Assembly: GCA_035772405.1 (NCBI GenBank)
Contig: JAYKKM010000217.1
Location: 1 to 64,000 of the forward strand
Length of the DNA: 64,000 nucleotides
Reading direction: 5' to 3'
Source: Chrysogorgia sp. JL179-B06
Lineage: Eukaryota; Cnidaria; Anthozoa; Scleralcyonacea; Chrysogorgiidae
Positions 1 to 12,360 of this stretch are shown piece by piece. Each line of letters opens with the position of its first letter. Position 1 is the first letter of the stretch. The notes beneath the pieces were generated by a model, which was given only the letters and a program-made list of their open reading frames with translations, searched no databases and was not told where the DNA came from. The position numbers were made by a program, and so were the translations under genes.

Positions 1-789
1 CTTCCTTGGAAGATGGTGAATTGGATGGATTGTAACCAGAGATCAAGATGATTATTTTTTATGCTATCAGCCACTATAGGAACTAAGTAGAGGGAATATA
101 CAACAAAACTTCTGGAGCTCAGGGGGGGGAATAGACCAATTTGGCCATGGAGTGTGTGGTCAGGCATAGCCGAACTGAAAGCTCCGAGATGCACCTGAGG
201 GACTGTCCTATGGCTACTTTTATTACCATAGTTTGTCCAGTAGTTGTGATCCTTAGCATGGAGTTAAATGCACCGGTCTTGAAATAACTGGCTGCGATTG
301 GCTAGTACGTAAAGTTTATACAATTTTACTTGTATTACTGTAAATAATTATTGTTAAGGTTTTTACCATTCTTAATCAAGCATATGTCGGGTAACACTCT
401 GACTTAACTTGTTTTCATGTTTTTTGTGATCTTAATTGTTGATATTGTTAAAGGATCAAAGGTTTCTCCTGCTCCACAAGCAGTGAGTTAATAATTCAGT
501 CAGCCATTAGTCAATAGATGACCATCAACCAGCCCAATCTTCCATGCATGTATCTGACCAAATATATTCAGATTGTATTGGATTTTGAGAGGTATGACCA
601 AACGTTTTGTGATCATAATGTGAATGAGAGCACCCACACTGAAAGAAATTCTCCTGAATCTCTCTGCAGTAACAACATTTGGTGAAATATTTATCTAAGT
701 TTAATATAAGCATAAATCATGTATGGGAGGGTACCACAAGAGAGCACTCAAATGAAAGTCACATTTTTAACCCTCGCAAAATATAAACT
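1..789. other. AT-rich stretch, no gene recognised
   Basis: I see no convincing coding region, RNA gene or transposon end here. The short open frames lack recognisable motifs. Host intergenic or intronic DNA is the default reading, and it could belong to the gene whose HECT-like remnant follows. Confidence 0.4.
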
Positions 790-1480
790 ATCTGTAAAAA
801 TTTTACAGATGACATTGGCATTTTAGAGGGGATCAGTTTGACCAAGGTGGTCTAGCAAGGGAATTCTTCACACTCGTAACAATGGTTGGTCGAATTCACA
901 ACTTTCAGTCCAGAGGCATCACTTCAAAGTTTATATCCTTGAATGCTATGGTGTTTGAGGAAAGAGTATATTACTTAGCTGATCAAAATCTTTGTAATGT
1001 CGCTTGTGCATGTTGGCTCAGCACTAAAATGTCTCTTCAATTCCTGTTATGATGCCATTGTGAAGGAAATGGGACATCAAAATCTCAATGTTATTGCTTG
1101 AGGATGTTCCTGAATTTTGATTTGAGTTATTCACTTGAGAAATTAATGACAGCTCCCAATGTTCTAGCGTTCAAGGAGGCTACACAGATCTTCAATGAAA
1201 CCAAGCTTCATACCTATCTTGGACATGGCTGGTACGTTGCAGGTGATTGAAACAACCGCTGACATCCAGAATATTGCTCATGAAAACAATCAATTGGTAT
1301 GTTTTGGGCAGAGCACAATCAGCCTTATATGACAGTTTCAAAGAGCGGTCTATCATGAACATTAGGCGTACTGGTATCTATGTTGAAATATCCAAGTGTC
1401 TTCTGAGAAACGCATGTACTTCACCACCAGAAGAAACATTAACTGCAAGCTGTGTTGAATACGTTTTCGACGGTTAAAGC
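790..1480 (+). pseudogene. HECT E3 ubiquitin ligase-like remnant (G2E3-like)
   Basis: Translation of the plus strand, with frame changes, gives blocks typical of HECT domains. These are GGLAREFFTLVT near 850, NAMVFEERVYYLA near 942, then SCYDAIVKEMG, an EDVPEF-like block near 1100, and APNVLAFKEATQIFNETKLHTYLGH near 1155-1230 (read here as two adjacent pieces). In the family these lie in the N-lobe of the HECT catalytic domain, which transfers ubiquitin through a cysteine in the C-lobe. No C-lobe and no catalytic cysteine block are visible. In-frame stops occur around 1005 and 1098, and the reading frame shifts at least twice, so this is a decayed or retro-copied piece rather than a working exon. 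The closest resemblance is to the G2/M-phase-specific E3 ligase-like proteins expanded in cnidarians and fish. That assignment is by eye. Confidence 0.5.
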
Positions 1481-4400
1481 GTGAATCAGAGGGGTTCTAA
1501 AGGACGAGTGGTTTTGAAAAACCTCGGTCCTGTCCCACTGGCAGGATTTCTTGCAAGAATCTGAAGAAGATTCCTATTGTAATCGGTTTAAAGAAATTAC
1601 CTCGTCCCTGCGAGCTGCAATTTACAGAACATGTGTAGGATCTTTCTTGTGTAGTATACTTTCCTTCTTTGCCAGAAATGTGACATTTGAGTTTGTGCGT
1701 TCTGTCAGCGGATATTACAAGTAAAACATAAGAATGCTAAAACATTTACATATATTTACATAGAGGGGGTAAATATTGACCCCAATATAATAAAGGAGAA
1801 TTGGATGTTAATGCAAAATATCGGGGTTCGGTATTAATTCTCAACAACACAAATCAGTGAAATTTCATACCTTTAAAACACGACGAAAATTTGAATTATA
1901 GCACCATTCATCCAGTGTATTTCATTAGTAAATCTTGTTCAAGAGCAGTTTTTTTTAAATCCTTGTATAATCGATTTTTGTCAGGCCTTTTCCTAATTGT
2001 CCAGGTTAGTCTGGAAACATGGATGTATAGTGATGGTACCATAATTCGTTTACTATGTTTTTCCTACCTTCTGCTGCACTTGCTCTGCCTTTTTAGGTCT
2101 GAAAATCTTCGTAAAATCCACATAATTCGCGTTGGGAGATTATATCGGATAGTTACAAATTGCTTTCGAGCGAAAAACGCACGCATTGTCTTGAAATTTG
2201 TGGTATATACTTCATGGTAACCACTAGACCGGGTTTCCATCGTTTTTTTTATAAGGCCGTAACCCTAATCCTAACCTAAGTTTATAAGAATACAATATTG
2301 ATCAGTAATCTTGGTATTTCATCCACTAGGTGTTACCAACGCTTGTGCATTTGTTTTCAGATACGGTGAATATAAATATCCAGAGGTGCTTATACTTTGT
2401 ATTGCTGCCTACCAATGGGGGGGGATTGTGTATGAAGAAATATGTTTAGTCTATCATATATATTTCAAAGGCATCGGGAGTCATGATGGTGCAACATATT
2501 AAATGAATGACTTCATTTTATGAACTTTAAGGCACCAAGTGTAGGGATAATAGCCCAAATTTCAAATTTACAGGGGCTCCCTAAAAAAAATAGGGTAGTT
2601 TTAATAAAGCTCGTAATTTAAAAACATTTTGGTCTTTGTTTCATCAAAATCGGATTCCAGGCAATCAAAAGTTACGGCTTTTTGAATTTCGGAATTTTAG
2701 GCCCAATTTTTGAAGCCCATGGTTGGTAACGTCTAGACCTTTCATCCGGTTCACCACGAAATTTTCAAAGTTGATTGGTGACCACACCAAGCAACATGAT
2801 GTAACAGTTTTAAACAACTTACCGTTGCCATGGCAACCGTATGTCGTCATTGAATAGTAATAATTATGAAAGACTCCATTTGGACAATTTATTACACACA
2901 AAACAATTACAAAGCTTTGCACGACATGTTATAGCATCATTTTAAATAGTACTGGTTCATAAAATGATACAAAATTGCGTTACCATGGAAAACGCGACGT
3001 CATAATGTACATGGCCTCTAAATTATTACGTGTACCCCAGCTTTTTTTTCACCATAAAATACCTCAATTTTTAAAAAAAGAATCATGTACAGAAGATTAC
3101 TTTGTGATCCAAACTACCATAGATAACTTTTTCAGTTACCATTGGTAACCAAGTGACACGTCAATTATTATACATTCTTACTGAGAGTCCTGCTCATCTT
3201 TATTTCAAAGATTTTATTTTATTGATTTTTGACTGATTTTGGACAGTTTCCAATTGCTGTAAACACTGACAAATTCTAAAATAACTTTACATAGACCGTT
3301 TCCATGACAACGTAACACTCGTGACGTCACTGATGACGTCACACCATTGCTAATTTAGTTCATTTTAAGCATTTCGCCTTAGGAAAAAACAATTTTATTG
3401 TAAAAAATTTTACTGTCACAATCAATGATACAGTTTTGACAATAAAAACTCCTGAGCTATGTTGGAAACTGGACTGCTTGCTTTAATTAATAATAATAGT
3501 CATTTTCAACTTCTCCTGTCTTAGTGATTCAGTTGACAAAAGCCTGCATACATTGTTGAATCCGTCGATTACAGTACTTCCATTCCATATCACCATTGGA
3601 TCAATATACACTAAGAATAAAACAGTAGTCATTAATTCAACTAATTAAAACGTCCCATTTACCCTTAATAGTTCTGTTTATGTTTGTATTACCTTTTACT
3701 CGCACGCTCGATTCAGTTTTGATCATAACCAAATGTGAAACAAAAAAAATAGAGCAGAATTTAATATAAGTTGCACGGGTTAAATTTAGATTGCAATTAA
3801 CATATTTAATATTTCCATTCCATCATACAAGTTATTCTTAAATTAAATTTGAGACCTAAAATTAAAAAGAAAAGAATGTTGATTATCATTGGATTATTGG
3901 GGATTTATTATTATTTCACTTACTGCTTCTCTGCATTGATTGGTGTTTTATTTGAGACCTGAGCTAAAGATCACCTGAAGAAATTCTATTCATAAAATAG
4001 GATTTCAGAGGCGTTCCACCCTCCTGGCCCTCGTTCTTCAGCTCAGCCTCCTCACCCACCCACTCTCAAACTAAAACAGCCGGCAATGCAAAGCATCTGT
4101 ATTTCATTAATCTGTTGTATTATGTTGGAAACTTTCTCGCTGAAATGGTGCAAAGAGTGCTGTATCGCAGTCATTGTTCCAGTTAAATATTTCGATATCA
4201 TGACGCCAGCACTCTCTATTCGCAGCCATGGCCGCGAAGAGGGCTGTATTCAGTCATTTGTTCCAGGTTACGTATTTTTTTTTTTTTGTTCCCTATATCA
4301 TGTTACATTCCTAGCAGCATAGTTTAAAGTAGCCGCAAATCGTTATTTAAGTAGTCTTCAAATAAATTGAAGGTACATACTTCACATTCAAGACCTGCCT

Positions 4401-6139
4401 CGTCCTCATCTTCATTGTTCTAACTCTGAATCGGCAATCAAAGTTCAATTACAAACTCTGGGTTTATTTTGTCATCACTTTATCTTCTACAATGTGTAGT
4501 TCTCTGCCATTTTCCCACCAAACTGTGCTTCTTGCGTGTCATCTTCAACATCTTTGGGATATTTTTTTACCCAACAAGTCCTCTGCAGTCACAGGTTATT
4601 AATTTGACACTCATGGTATGAAAAATTATTTTACTGAGTCATAACCATCGTATTCTAATATACAGGTCAGAGATCCTGGTTATTTGTCATCGTTTATGTC
4701 AATGACAACACCTTCAAACCAGTCCAGTTTCATCATTCTCCAAAACAATGGTGAGAGACACGTTTTCCAAACAAGATTCTACTGGCACAACTATAGTTGG
4801 AATATTTTCATTTTGCTGACCATCCTTCTCAGTCTTTTTGCAGATATTCTATCATTGTCGGCTTTCTTTGACCGTCTCCTTTCCTTTTTTCCTCCAGCTT
4901 TTTCAACTTCCTTGCTGGCACGTTCTCTGTATTTTTCTTTTTATTCTGTTCCAACATTTTTCGCAAGATGGGATAAGTTTTCCCTCAGGACGACTTTGCC
5001 CTCAGACGACATTTGAAACACTTTTTTAATCTTTATGCTTTGCTCCTAAGCACTATCTTTCGGAACTGGATTCTGTGTTGTTGATGGCCATTTTTATTGT
5101 TCTTCGTTCTCTTTGCGTAATTTTTGGCAATCTGCCTCCATCAATGTCTTCCATTTGTGTTTCCACACGTCCACCAAGTTCTTCCACTTTTTGGACCAAG
5201 TCTTGCTTCAAGCATTCTCAACTTGGTTTTCTTTTCTCTCCTTTTACCTGAGTTACCATTGAAATATCTCGGGAGATCACCAATTCATGTAAATTTGACC
5301 TGGTCCAGACCACATTAAAGGCCTTGAGTTCCAAGATAAATCAAGCGTTTTTGGGAATCCTGAACGCGTTTTGTCCAGCCACATTTTACCCACGGAATAG
5401 AAAATTGTAAACCTCTTTATCATGCACTAATTTTTACCTCTGTTTGATTACGGAGATGTAGTTATGGGGTGACAAGAGTAATAAATGTCTGATGGTTGAT
5501 CTCCAGATCCTGCCAATACAAGGCCTGCGAAAGTCATATTGGGTTTGCCAAGAATAAATTTCATCCACTGATGTCGCTTCCAAAACTTTTGCAATTGGGC
5601 AAAATTACAGCTCAAGACGTGCAACAGCATGCGTTGCATCGCCTGTGTACAAAATTAACAATAAATACGGTCTTATGGAAAGTGAGTAACTTGAAATGAT
5701 AAGGAATAGTGCTGTTCGTAGTTATTCCACTGTGGGAGGAATAACCTACATCTGCCAAAAGTTAAGACTGAATGGGGGAAAGCAACCGTTTTTGCTTTCC
5801 ACGTCGTGTGAGAAGTTTGGAATGATTTGGATGATGATTATTAAGAACATTGTAAATTCTTAAAAATTTTAAGAGAAAACTTTCTTGCCAGAAGTTAATC
5901 TTAGGCTTTTTGCATATATAATTATTGGATTCTTAATATACTTGGATTAATCCATATTTTAATATTATTTATATTTTTACTGTATAACCTGTGACAGTAA
6001 ATGCGATGTGGCGTAAATAATTGTAGGAAACATTTGTAATTTTTACAGGACTTTTGTTGAAAAAAACAACCTTTAGGGTGACATGTAATTTCCCTTGAAT
6101 AAATATTCTTATTACTTATTATTATTATATTGCTTCATT
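1481..6139. other. Long stretch without recognised genes
   Basis: This AT-rich DNA has only short open frames (the longest is about 110 codons, at 1891-2220 and 4684-5016) and no motif I recognise. The minus strand of about 4700-5030 reads as a lysine/arginine-rich, coding-looking peptide, but I cannot assign it. No RNA gene, tandem repeat or transposon terminus stands out. It is best treated as intergenic or intronic DNA left of the retrotransposon-filled block. Confidence 0.4.
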
Positions 6140-7126
6140 AAGGCTTCAGAGAAAGAAATCCTTGTTTGGGAACTGTAATGGAGCTTGTTCCACAAAAACA
6201 GGCAATCAGATTTTTCATAAAGCCGGGTAGCAGGGGATTAGATGGACACCCCAAAAATCAATGCCTTGGATATCGAAACTTACGGCGCCAAATCGTTTTG
6301 TCGTTGTAATTGCACTCTGAGTTGCAATCTGAGGCAGGATTCTGGATGCCCAGTAGTTTTTCTGGATTTTTCCGAGCATCTTTAAAAATTCAGTGCAGCA
6401 TCTTACTTTTAGGTGGTCCGCCCCACCGATTTTTTTAGGGAGAGTCACGACCGATGTCGTGCTATTCCAAACACAATCATCCAAATCACTATATGACTGT
6501 TGAGCCATAGTGAAGGATTATATTCAAAGGTATGAGTTTAATTTACAAATATAGTTTAACAGAATATACAGTTTAGTACGTATATAATATATCTCACAGA
6601 ATATATAAAATAGTAATACAACAATATATATATGTATATTCTATATAATGAATAATATATATATAAATATATATTATATAGTAATGTAATAATATAGTTT
6701 AGTTTATATATAATTATATATTATATTATATTAAATATACAAATAAAGAAAGAAAGAAAGCATCTGCACGCGAAGAAAAAACGCTGGGACGAAAGCCCCC
6801 CACACGCAAACCGGTGCTACGCGCCTGTATGCAGGGACACCCAGCAGGAGGGAGGACGCCTTCTCGCCAGGGTTGAAACACCCCCCAAACCACCCAGCAG
6901 GAAAAAGGCACCTGCTCGCCAAGAACCCGAAGGTTCGAAGGTTAAGCCTGCCTCACTACCTACAGATAAAGACTTAGAGAGGGACGCCACTATGGGCGCC
7001 CGAAAAAATGAATGTAGTCTATCGACAGTGATAGCTCGTAGTCACAGTGTCTATGTTTAGGACTTAGCAATGGTACTAGCATGGATCTGTCAACACTGCA
7101 AGATCGATACTTTTTAGATAAGAAAT
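6140..7126 (-). mobile_element. U1-inserted Tx1-like LINE, copy 1: 5' UTR and start of ORF1 only
   Basis: On the minus strand the element starts right after the U1 target at 7127-7142. Its 5' UTR (7126 to about 6510) contains the AGCATGGATC box at 7078 and two AGCAGG/CCTGCT stem-loops at about 6842-6865 and 6893-6918. An AT-rich tract follows (about 6540-6740), then the ORF1 start at 6508. Homology with copies 2, 5 and 7 stops near 6140, where unrelated DNA begins, so the rest of ORF1 and all of ORF2 are missing. It lies head to tail downstream of copy 2, separated only by 16 bp of U1. Confidence 0.8.
6215..6508 (-). pseudogene. ORF1 N-terminal fragment of U1-LINE copy 1
   Basis: This 97-codon open frame starts with ATG at 6508. 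The N-terminus carries VWNSTTSVVTLPKK, also found at the start of ORF1 in copy 5 (52024). The block GIDFWGVHLIP matches the GFDFRGVHLTP block of the other ORF1 copies. In this family ORF1 is an RNA-binding chaperone-like protein with a C-terminal CCHC knuckle. Here the frame breaks before the knuckle, so no functional product is expected. Confidence 0.7.
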
Positions 7127-7142
7127 CTCGCGTCAGGTAAGT
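7127..7142 (-). repeat. U1 snRNA 5'-end target sequence between LINE copies 1 and 2
   Basis: On the minus strand this reads ACTTACCTGACGCGAG, the 5' end of the local U1 snRNA (nucleotides about 3-18), which includes the segment that pairs with 5' splice sites. It lies exactly between the 3' end of copy 2 and the 5' end of copy 1. It is the target site or target-site duplication of the LINE, not a functional U1 gene. Confidence 0.85.
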
Positions 7143-7155
7143 TTTTATTTTGAGT

Positions 7156-7199
7156 AGAATATTCGTATGTTCCAAGGACGTAGGTGCAATGAATATTCT
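7156..7199 (-). other. Conserved 3'-terminal stem-loop of U1-LINE (copy 2)
   Basis: An outer 9-bp stem (AGAATATTC pairing with GAATATTCT) encloses an inner stem. The hairpin lies about 13 nt from the U1 junction. The same structure appears at the 3' end of every copy that retains one. In some copies the inner stem sequence differs but still pairs (see the copies at 12361 and 20013). Confidence 0.75.
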
Positions 7200-7521
7200 A
7201 AACAGAGGGAGCCTACATAGCTGCCTAAACATGCTGAGAGTACGACTCCCACCCTCAAAAAGTGATCGTGGTTTACTTCACCAGTACAGACCAATTAAGG
7301 AGAGACCAGGGAAGGAGTTAAATTGATCCTAAATTAACAATTTTATCCCAACGCCGAGGCGAAGGGAGGTTTAAGTTAAAAAGGATAAAAGGTTTTAAAA
7401 AAGAGAAGTCAAGCTTCTCCCCATTAAAAACACCCAAGGACCCCCAGCAAGCCATTCTTTTTCAAAAATGGCCCGTCGGCATGGCGAAGAGTGCTTTGTG
7501 GCCTGTAGACACAGCAGGAAT

Positions 7522-7977
7522 TTAATACGCGCTATGACCACTTTGATATGGAGGTTTGTATTGAATGGCTAAACCAATTCGATATACCTTCCGGGTTGTG
7601 AAATCGGCAATATCAAGAGGCACGTCCAGAGAATTGCCAACAGCGAGGCTTGTCACATTGGTGCCACCCTGAAATTGACGCCATGCTTTCAATAGCTGCT
7701 GGTAAAAGACCCAAAGATGTAGAAGTAATGGCCTGTTAAAAGACCTTAGTCTTAACAAAGCGTCAAGTCGTAGGTTGAATGTGTGGAGAAACATGTGGCG
7801 GAAAAGGTCTTTCCACTTGGCACATGAGTCCGAATAAAACCGTTTTGAAACCACTGGAGGCGTAAGGCTTCGGCCTTGAGGCGGAAGTCGACAACACCAA
7901 AAACACCAAGCGACTGTGATGTTGTGACTGTTCAAACGGGCAACCAAGTCCCACTTGCCCCCCAAAAGAAAGACCAA
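7522..7977 (-). pseudogene. ORF2 C-terminal region, U1-LINE copy 2
   Basis: Includes the post-RT blocks shared by all copies, such as KWKDLFRHMF and YQQLLKAWRQFQGGTN. In intact relatives these lead into a CCHC-like cysteine/histidine region. An overlapping frame at 7932-8261 carries the piece just upstream (LSYQGRALIINALALSQIWH), so a frameshift lies near 7950. Confidence 0.65.
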
Positions 7978-8068
7978 ATGGCTTTGTTAAGTCTGGATGC
8001 CACCCATCCAGGCATAACGAAGACAGAGCAAAGATGCCATATCTGAGATAGAGCTAACGCATTAATTA

Positions 8069-8593
8069 TCAAGGCTCGTCCCTGATAAGAGAGGGTACGC
8101 TGTTTGCACGAAGAGAGTCGTTTCTCACCTTGACAACACGGGTTTCCCAAGTTGCCACAGCAGAGTCGGAGGCGCTGAGCACAGCCCCAAAGACTGGCAG
8201 ATCTTTTACCCACGACAAGCCGTGAGGCATGTCGGCACGGTGCTTCCAAGTTCCGATCCACAACCCCTTCGACTTGCCGCGGTTCAGCTTAGCGCCGGTG
8301 CCGATCTCGTACTGGGAGTACACATCGAAAACTGCAGGCAGTGAGGCGTCAGAAGTGATGATAATAGTAGTGTCGTCTGCGTAACATGAGCAGCGCAGCT
8401 CCTGCATCGAGTTTGGTAAGTGCAGGCCAGAGATGCCAGGCGCAGTGCGCAAGTTACATGCTAGTACTTCTGCGCACAGGACGTACAGCAGAGGCAATAG
8501 AGGGCAGCCTTGCCGAACCCCACGTGAGGGACGAAAAAAGAGAATGCCACAGCTCTGATCAGGAATGCCACAGCTCTGATCAGGTGACACCAC
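8069..8593 (-). pseudogene. ORF2 reverse transcriptase core, U1-LINE copy 2
   Basis: This 174-codon open frame contains RT motif B (GVRQGCPLLPLLYV), the catalytic YADDTTI box of motif C, and the downstream GTGAKLNRGKSKGLWIG block. Blocks conserved around the palm place it in the Tx1/L1-like group of APE-type LINEs. Compared with copies 4 and 6, the segment with motif A (LSLDQEKAFD) is missing just upstream, replaced by a short SCGIPDQ duplication. The enzyme would be inactive. Confidence 0.8.
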
Positions 8594-9726
8594 TCAGGAA
8601 ATCACTCCGAGGAGGCGGCCAGCAATCACATACGTAGCAATTTTATAATCTGCATTCAGCAGACTTATAGGATGCCAATTCTTGGTGTCCAAACGGTCGC
8701 CTTTTTTGTACAATATTTCCACGTCGTTGCGATGCAGATAGGCACCCGTGAGAATATGCAAAATTGAAGACCTTCACCAGCTCCGAGCCGAGAGTACTTC
8801 AGAAAGTCGTGAAAAATTCAATGGGGAACAAAGGAAACTGGTGTTTTTCCAGTTGCCATGCCTTCGGTAGTAGTTTCGCACTCATCTGTCGTGAGCAGGC
8901 CTTCACAACTTGCTTGTTCAGCTGGGGAAAGCCTCTTGACCAGCTTAGAAAGAAGGAGATCCGGAGCCGTTAAGTCACACTCATCTGCTGTAAAAAGTGT
9001 TTGATAATAAGATTGCCATACCTTAAGTATGGCAAGGGAGTCATGGTGTATAGCTGCAGTGGTGGGGTCTCTTACGGCAGATATCGATTTTTTCCATTGG
9101 TGCTTTTGTTCGAGGGAGAAGAAATAGGAGGATGACGTTTCCCCTTCTTCAGCCCATCGGCACCGAGCACAAACTTGTGCTGTCTGAGCTTCGCGAAGTT
9201 AAAAGGATCGAAGCTCCTGAATAGAACACATTTCAGAAAAATACAGTGGAGTCACCAGCGTCGAATAGGCGTTGTAAAGCCTGTAAACGACGGTTTAAAC
9301 GTTGCTTCAGCTTAGAAGCAGATAAGGCCTTTGTTTTGCAGTGGCTCCGGGTGATTTCACGCAAGTAAAAATTTGCCAATGTCCCACCAGTCAAGAGGGT
9401 TGTGGAAATCGCTCTCTTGTGATTTCCAAAAGGAACGAACTAGCTGGCAATACTCGGGTGAGTAGGGAAGTATTAAACTTCCAGGACCGAGACCCACAGA
9501 TGATGGCAGAGAAAAGGTGACCAAAAAATAACGGTGGTCAGTAAGAAAGAAAGGAAGGAAAATACTCGCTATCGGTTACATGTTCATGTAGGCTAATAGG
9601 TGCCCACACCATATCGATGGGTGAAGAACATTCTCCAGATGCGTGGTCCCATGAGAATGAACGAACATCAGGGTGCTGCGTTCGCCATACGGGTAGGTGT
9701 TGTCGAGAGAAGTGATTGCAGTGCCG

Positions 9727-10290
9727 TTACACTCTCTCAGCCAAATTGGGAGTTGCACGCTGATATGACGGGCGGGTGGCGCCGGTCGAGAGTTGGGTCG
9801 AGGATGCATTAAAAAGCAGGAAGGTAGGCAGGGCGAGGTCAATAAAATCTGGCAAGGAAGAAAGGAATTTATTCCTGTCCGGGTTCCGGCTAGGAGCGTA
9901 TAATGAGACGAAACGCACCTTGTCATCATTCATAGTTACCTCAGCCTGAACAAAGCGGCCGGCATCGTCACGCTTCACTTGTTCAAGCTGGTGGCGTGAA
10001 TTAACAAGAATAGCGGTGCCAACCCGTTTGTTCGAGATGGACGAAGAGGCAATCGCGTAGCCGGAGGAGGAAAACCACGCACGCAACGTGCCATGGGAAA
10101 TTGCGTGTGTTTCTTGAAGGCACACAATGTCAGGCTTCACGCATTGAAGCCAATGTATAAATGTGATACGTTTAGTGCGGTCATTCAGACCGTTAATATT
10201 AATTGTTAGTAGCTTGAACGTTAAATCTATTCGGGGTGCATGAATTAAGTGGGAGCGTCCGTTCCACGTCAAGGAAAGCAAAAGCATCAT
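9727..10290 (-). pseudogene. ORF2 APE-type endonuclease, U1-LINE copy 2
   Basis: Shows the apurinic-endonuclease-like motifs: ININGLND (catalytic Asn), VCLQETHA (catalytic Glu), SNKRVGTAILV and VSLYAP. In APE-type LINEs this domain nicks the target strand and so sets site specificity. Here it presumably recognises the U1 gene 5' end. The frame changes near 9830-9900, and the rest of the domain runs on in other frames to about 9600. It is the best-preserved endonuclease here together with the one in the fragment at 17.8-18.2 kb. Confidence 0.75.
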
Positions 10291-10992
10291 TGGCTAATTG
10301 CTCCAAAAAGGCCTCTTTCTGCATGGGAGGCATTGTCAGTGTCGCTTTCTTCAGAAGCATCGTCAGTAGCATCTTGGTCCATTAGCGAACCAAGGGCTGC
10401 TACAACCGTCACGCTCCCAGATTTTCGTGATCAGGCAGGACAATCGTGTCCACAGCCGGCTCGACAAGGGTAGATTCTACCGCTAAAGCTGTGGATACAA
10501 GAGGAGATGGCGACAAAAGCAAATGGAGAGACAGCTTCAGTGGAAGCTGGAGGGTTCTGCCAATAAAAGAGTTGAAGGTACAACTCCAGAGTCATAAGGA
10601 TTCTCCTGCGTGGGTGGACCTACCGCAGCAGAATCGTCACCACTATCATGTGATGAAAACATAGCGGGCGACAGGTCAGTGCTGAGTAAATCAGTACTTA
10701 ATAGTGGTGTTGCGACCGCAACAGAAGAAGGTGGTGTGGTGGTTTTGGATGGATCAGCCACACTCTGTGTTTGTAGTACAGGATCCATCTGGATCAATTG
10801 GATTCCTGATCCGACAGCTCTTCTAACAAAGAACGCTTGGATAGGTCTTCCTCACTATTAGTATCCCTTGTTGTCATGTCCTCCAAAGAACTCTCTTTGC
10901 AAGAATTGCAAGGTGGGAGATCTAGAGGGTTTGACACAACTGTAACCACTATTGAGTCACCAACGATAGTAGAAGAGTGATTGGGAAGATCA

Positions 10993-11760
10993 CTAGTTCG
11001 TGAAGGTGAAGGAAGCAGGTGGTTGTGTAGGAGGAGGTGGTGACGAAGGCGGTGGTGGAGGAGGTGGTGGAGGAGGAATTGTTGTTAGAGAAGGTCTAAC
11101 TTCAGCCAAAGCTTCATCACGAGCATTGGTTGTAGAAGCTACGTCTCCAACACCCAAAGAAGTACGTACGGAAGTACGAGGAGCAGCTGCCTTAGAGGCG
11201 TAAGACTTCCTTGGACATCGTTGCACCATGTGCCCGACCTGGCCACATCCAAAGCAAAATGTTGGCTGGTCCTTATATTTGATGCGGCATCGGAAACCCA
11301 CGATACGCAAAAAGGTCGGGATGTGTTCATTAATGCGCATGGTGACCATGCGTGTACCCGGACTGGATGTGGGGAAAACACTTAGTCGGCAAGTGTTTGA
11401 CGGTGGACACATGCCCGAATCGAGAAAGGGCTTCCTCGAAATCCTCATTGGGTGGACACATGCCCGAATCGAGAAAGGGCTTCTCGAAATCCTCATTGGG
11501 GAACTGTAAAGGTGCTTGTTCCACAAAGACCTTGGCGTCAGCTTTTCATAAGCCGGAGCGGGGGTTAGATGGACACCCCTAAAATCAAATCCGTTCATAT
11601 CGAAAGAACGGCGCAACTCAGTACTTCTAAATTGTTCATGGAGCTGCAGTTGAGGCAGGATCTGTATACCCTGAACTTTGTCTGGGCCAAGTGCCTTTAA
11701 AAATTCAAGGCGCACTACTTTAAATTGATCCATCCCAACGATTTTCTTTGAAAGAGACAC
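10993..11760 (-). pseudogene. ORF1 (RNA-binding, CCHC) of U1-LINE copy 2
   Basis: This 255-codon open frame starts SLSKKIVGMDQ. It holds the FDMNGFDFRGVHLTP block and a canonical zinc knuckle CFGCGQVGHMVQRCP (CX2CX3GHX4C). A proline-rich C-terminus (PPPPPPPPPPSSPPPP) ends at about 10993, with further ORF1 tail in other frames down to about 10540. A short direct duplication around 11395-11500 (repeated PNEDFEKPFLDSGMCPP-like units) interrupts the region before the knuckle. ORF1 proteins coat LINE RNA. This copy is close to intact but the duplication and missing N-terminus make function doubtful. Confidence 0.75.
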
Positions 11761-11769
11761 GTGCTATTT

Positions 11770-12332
11770 CACATGCAGAAGTTCAAATCGCTATATGACA
11801 TAATGAGCGATTTATTTAATATAGTTATATAGTTTAATATAATATAATTCCATTGACTGTAATGGAATGTAATATAATTTAATTTAATATAGTTTAGTTA
11901 GGTATAGTTTAGTATAGTTCAAATAAACTATACAAAAGAGAGACAAACACACAGTAGGAGAAAAAACCCTACTCGCTGGGGCTGAAGGACCCCACACACA
12001 AACAGGTACTACACGCCTGATACGCACAGGGAAACACAGCAGGAGGGAGGACGCCTGCTCGCCAGGGACGAAAACCACCCAGCAGGAAATGGGCGCCTGC
12101 TCGCCGAGAACCCGAAGGTTCGCAAGTTAAGCCTGCCCAACTAACTAACTAAAAACTATCTACAGAAATAAGAGTAAGAAAGAAGGACGCACTAGGGGCG
12201 CCCTTAAGAAAAATGAAGTTTGTCTGTCCTCAGTGACAGCTAGTAGTCAACGTACATACGTTATTGTCAAAAACCAAGCATGGATCTGTCAGTACGATGA
12301 GATCGATAATTACTAGTCACGAGATCGGAAAT
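11770..12332 (-). promoter_or_regulatory. 5' UTR of U1-LINE copy 2 with stem-loop array
   Basis: Contains the AGCATGGATC box at 12278-12287, about 45-55 nt inside the element, and stem-loops at 12037-12061 and 12080-12102 with perfect AGCAGG/CCTGCT stems. An AT-rich tract (about 11815-11935) precedes ORF1. The same order of parts occurs in copies 1, 5 and 7. Promoter activity is inferred from position, not shown. Confidence 0.5.
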
Positions 12333-12348
12333 CTCGCTTCAGGTAAGT
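12333..12348 (-). repeat. U1 5'-end target sequence between LINE copies 2 and 3
   Basis: Minus strand reads ACTTACCTGAAGCGAG, the U1 5' end with one change (C to A). It separates the 3' end of copy 3 from the 5' end of copy 2. Confidence 0.85.
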
Positions 12349-12360
12349 TTTATTTTGAAA

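Larger units (their letters stand above)
7143..12332 (-). mobile_element. U1-inserted Tx1-like LINE, copy 2 (near full length, about 5.2 kb)
   Basis: Minus-strand order: 5' UTR (12332 to about 11765), ORF1 with CCHC knuckle (about 11760-10540), ORF2 APE endonuclease (10290-9600), linker, reverse transcriptase (about 9000-8070), C-terminal region (7977-7522), then a 3' UTR with the conserved terminal hairpin (7156-7199). Both ends abut 16-bp U1 sequence (12333-12348 and 7127-7142), the expected target duplication. ORF2 is frameshifted and lacks the part of the reverse transcriptase that carries catalytic motif A. At that junction near 8555-8590 an SCGIPDQ repeat marks a small duplication. It has the full architecture but cannot be mobile on its own. 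Confidence 0.85.

Noticed and set aside
11000..11203. Glycine-rich plus-strand frame (poly-Gly).
   Set aside because: It is the reverse of the proline-rich tail of LINE ORF1 on the minus strand.
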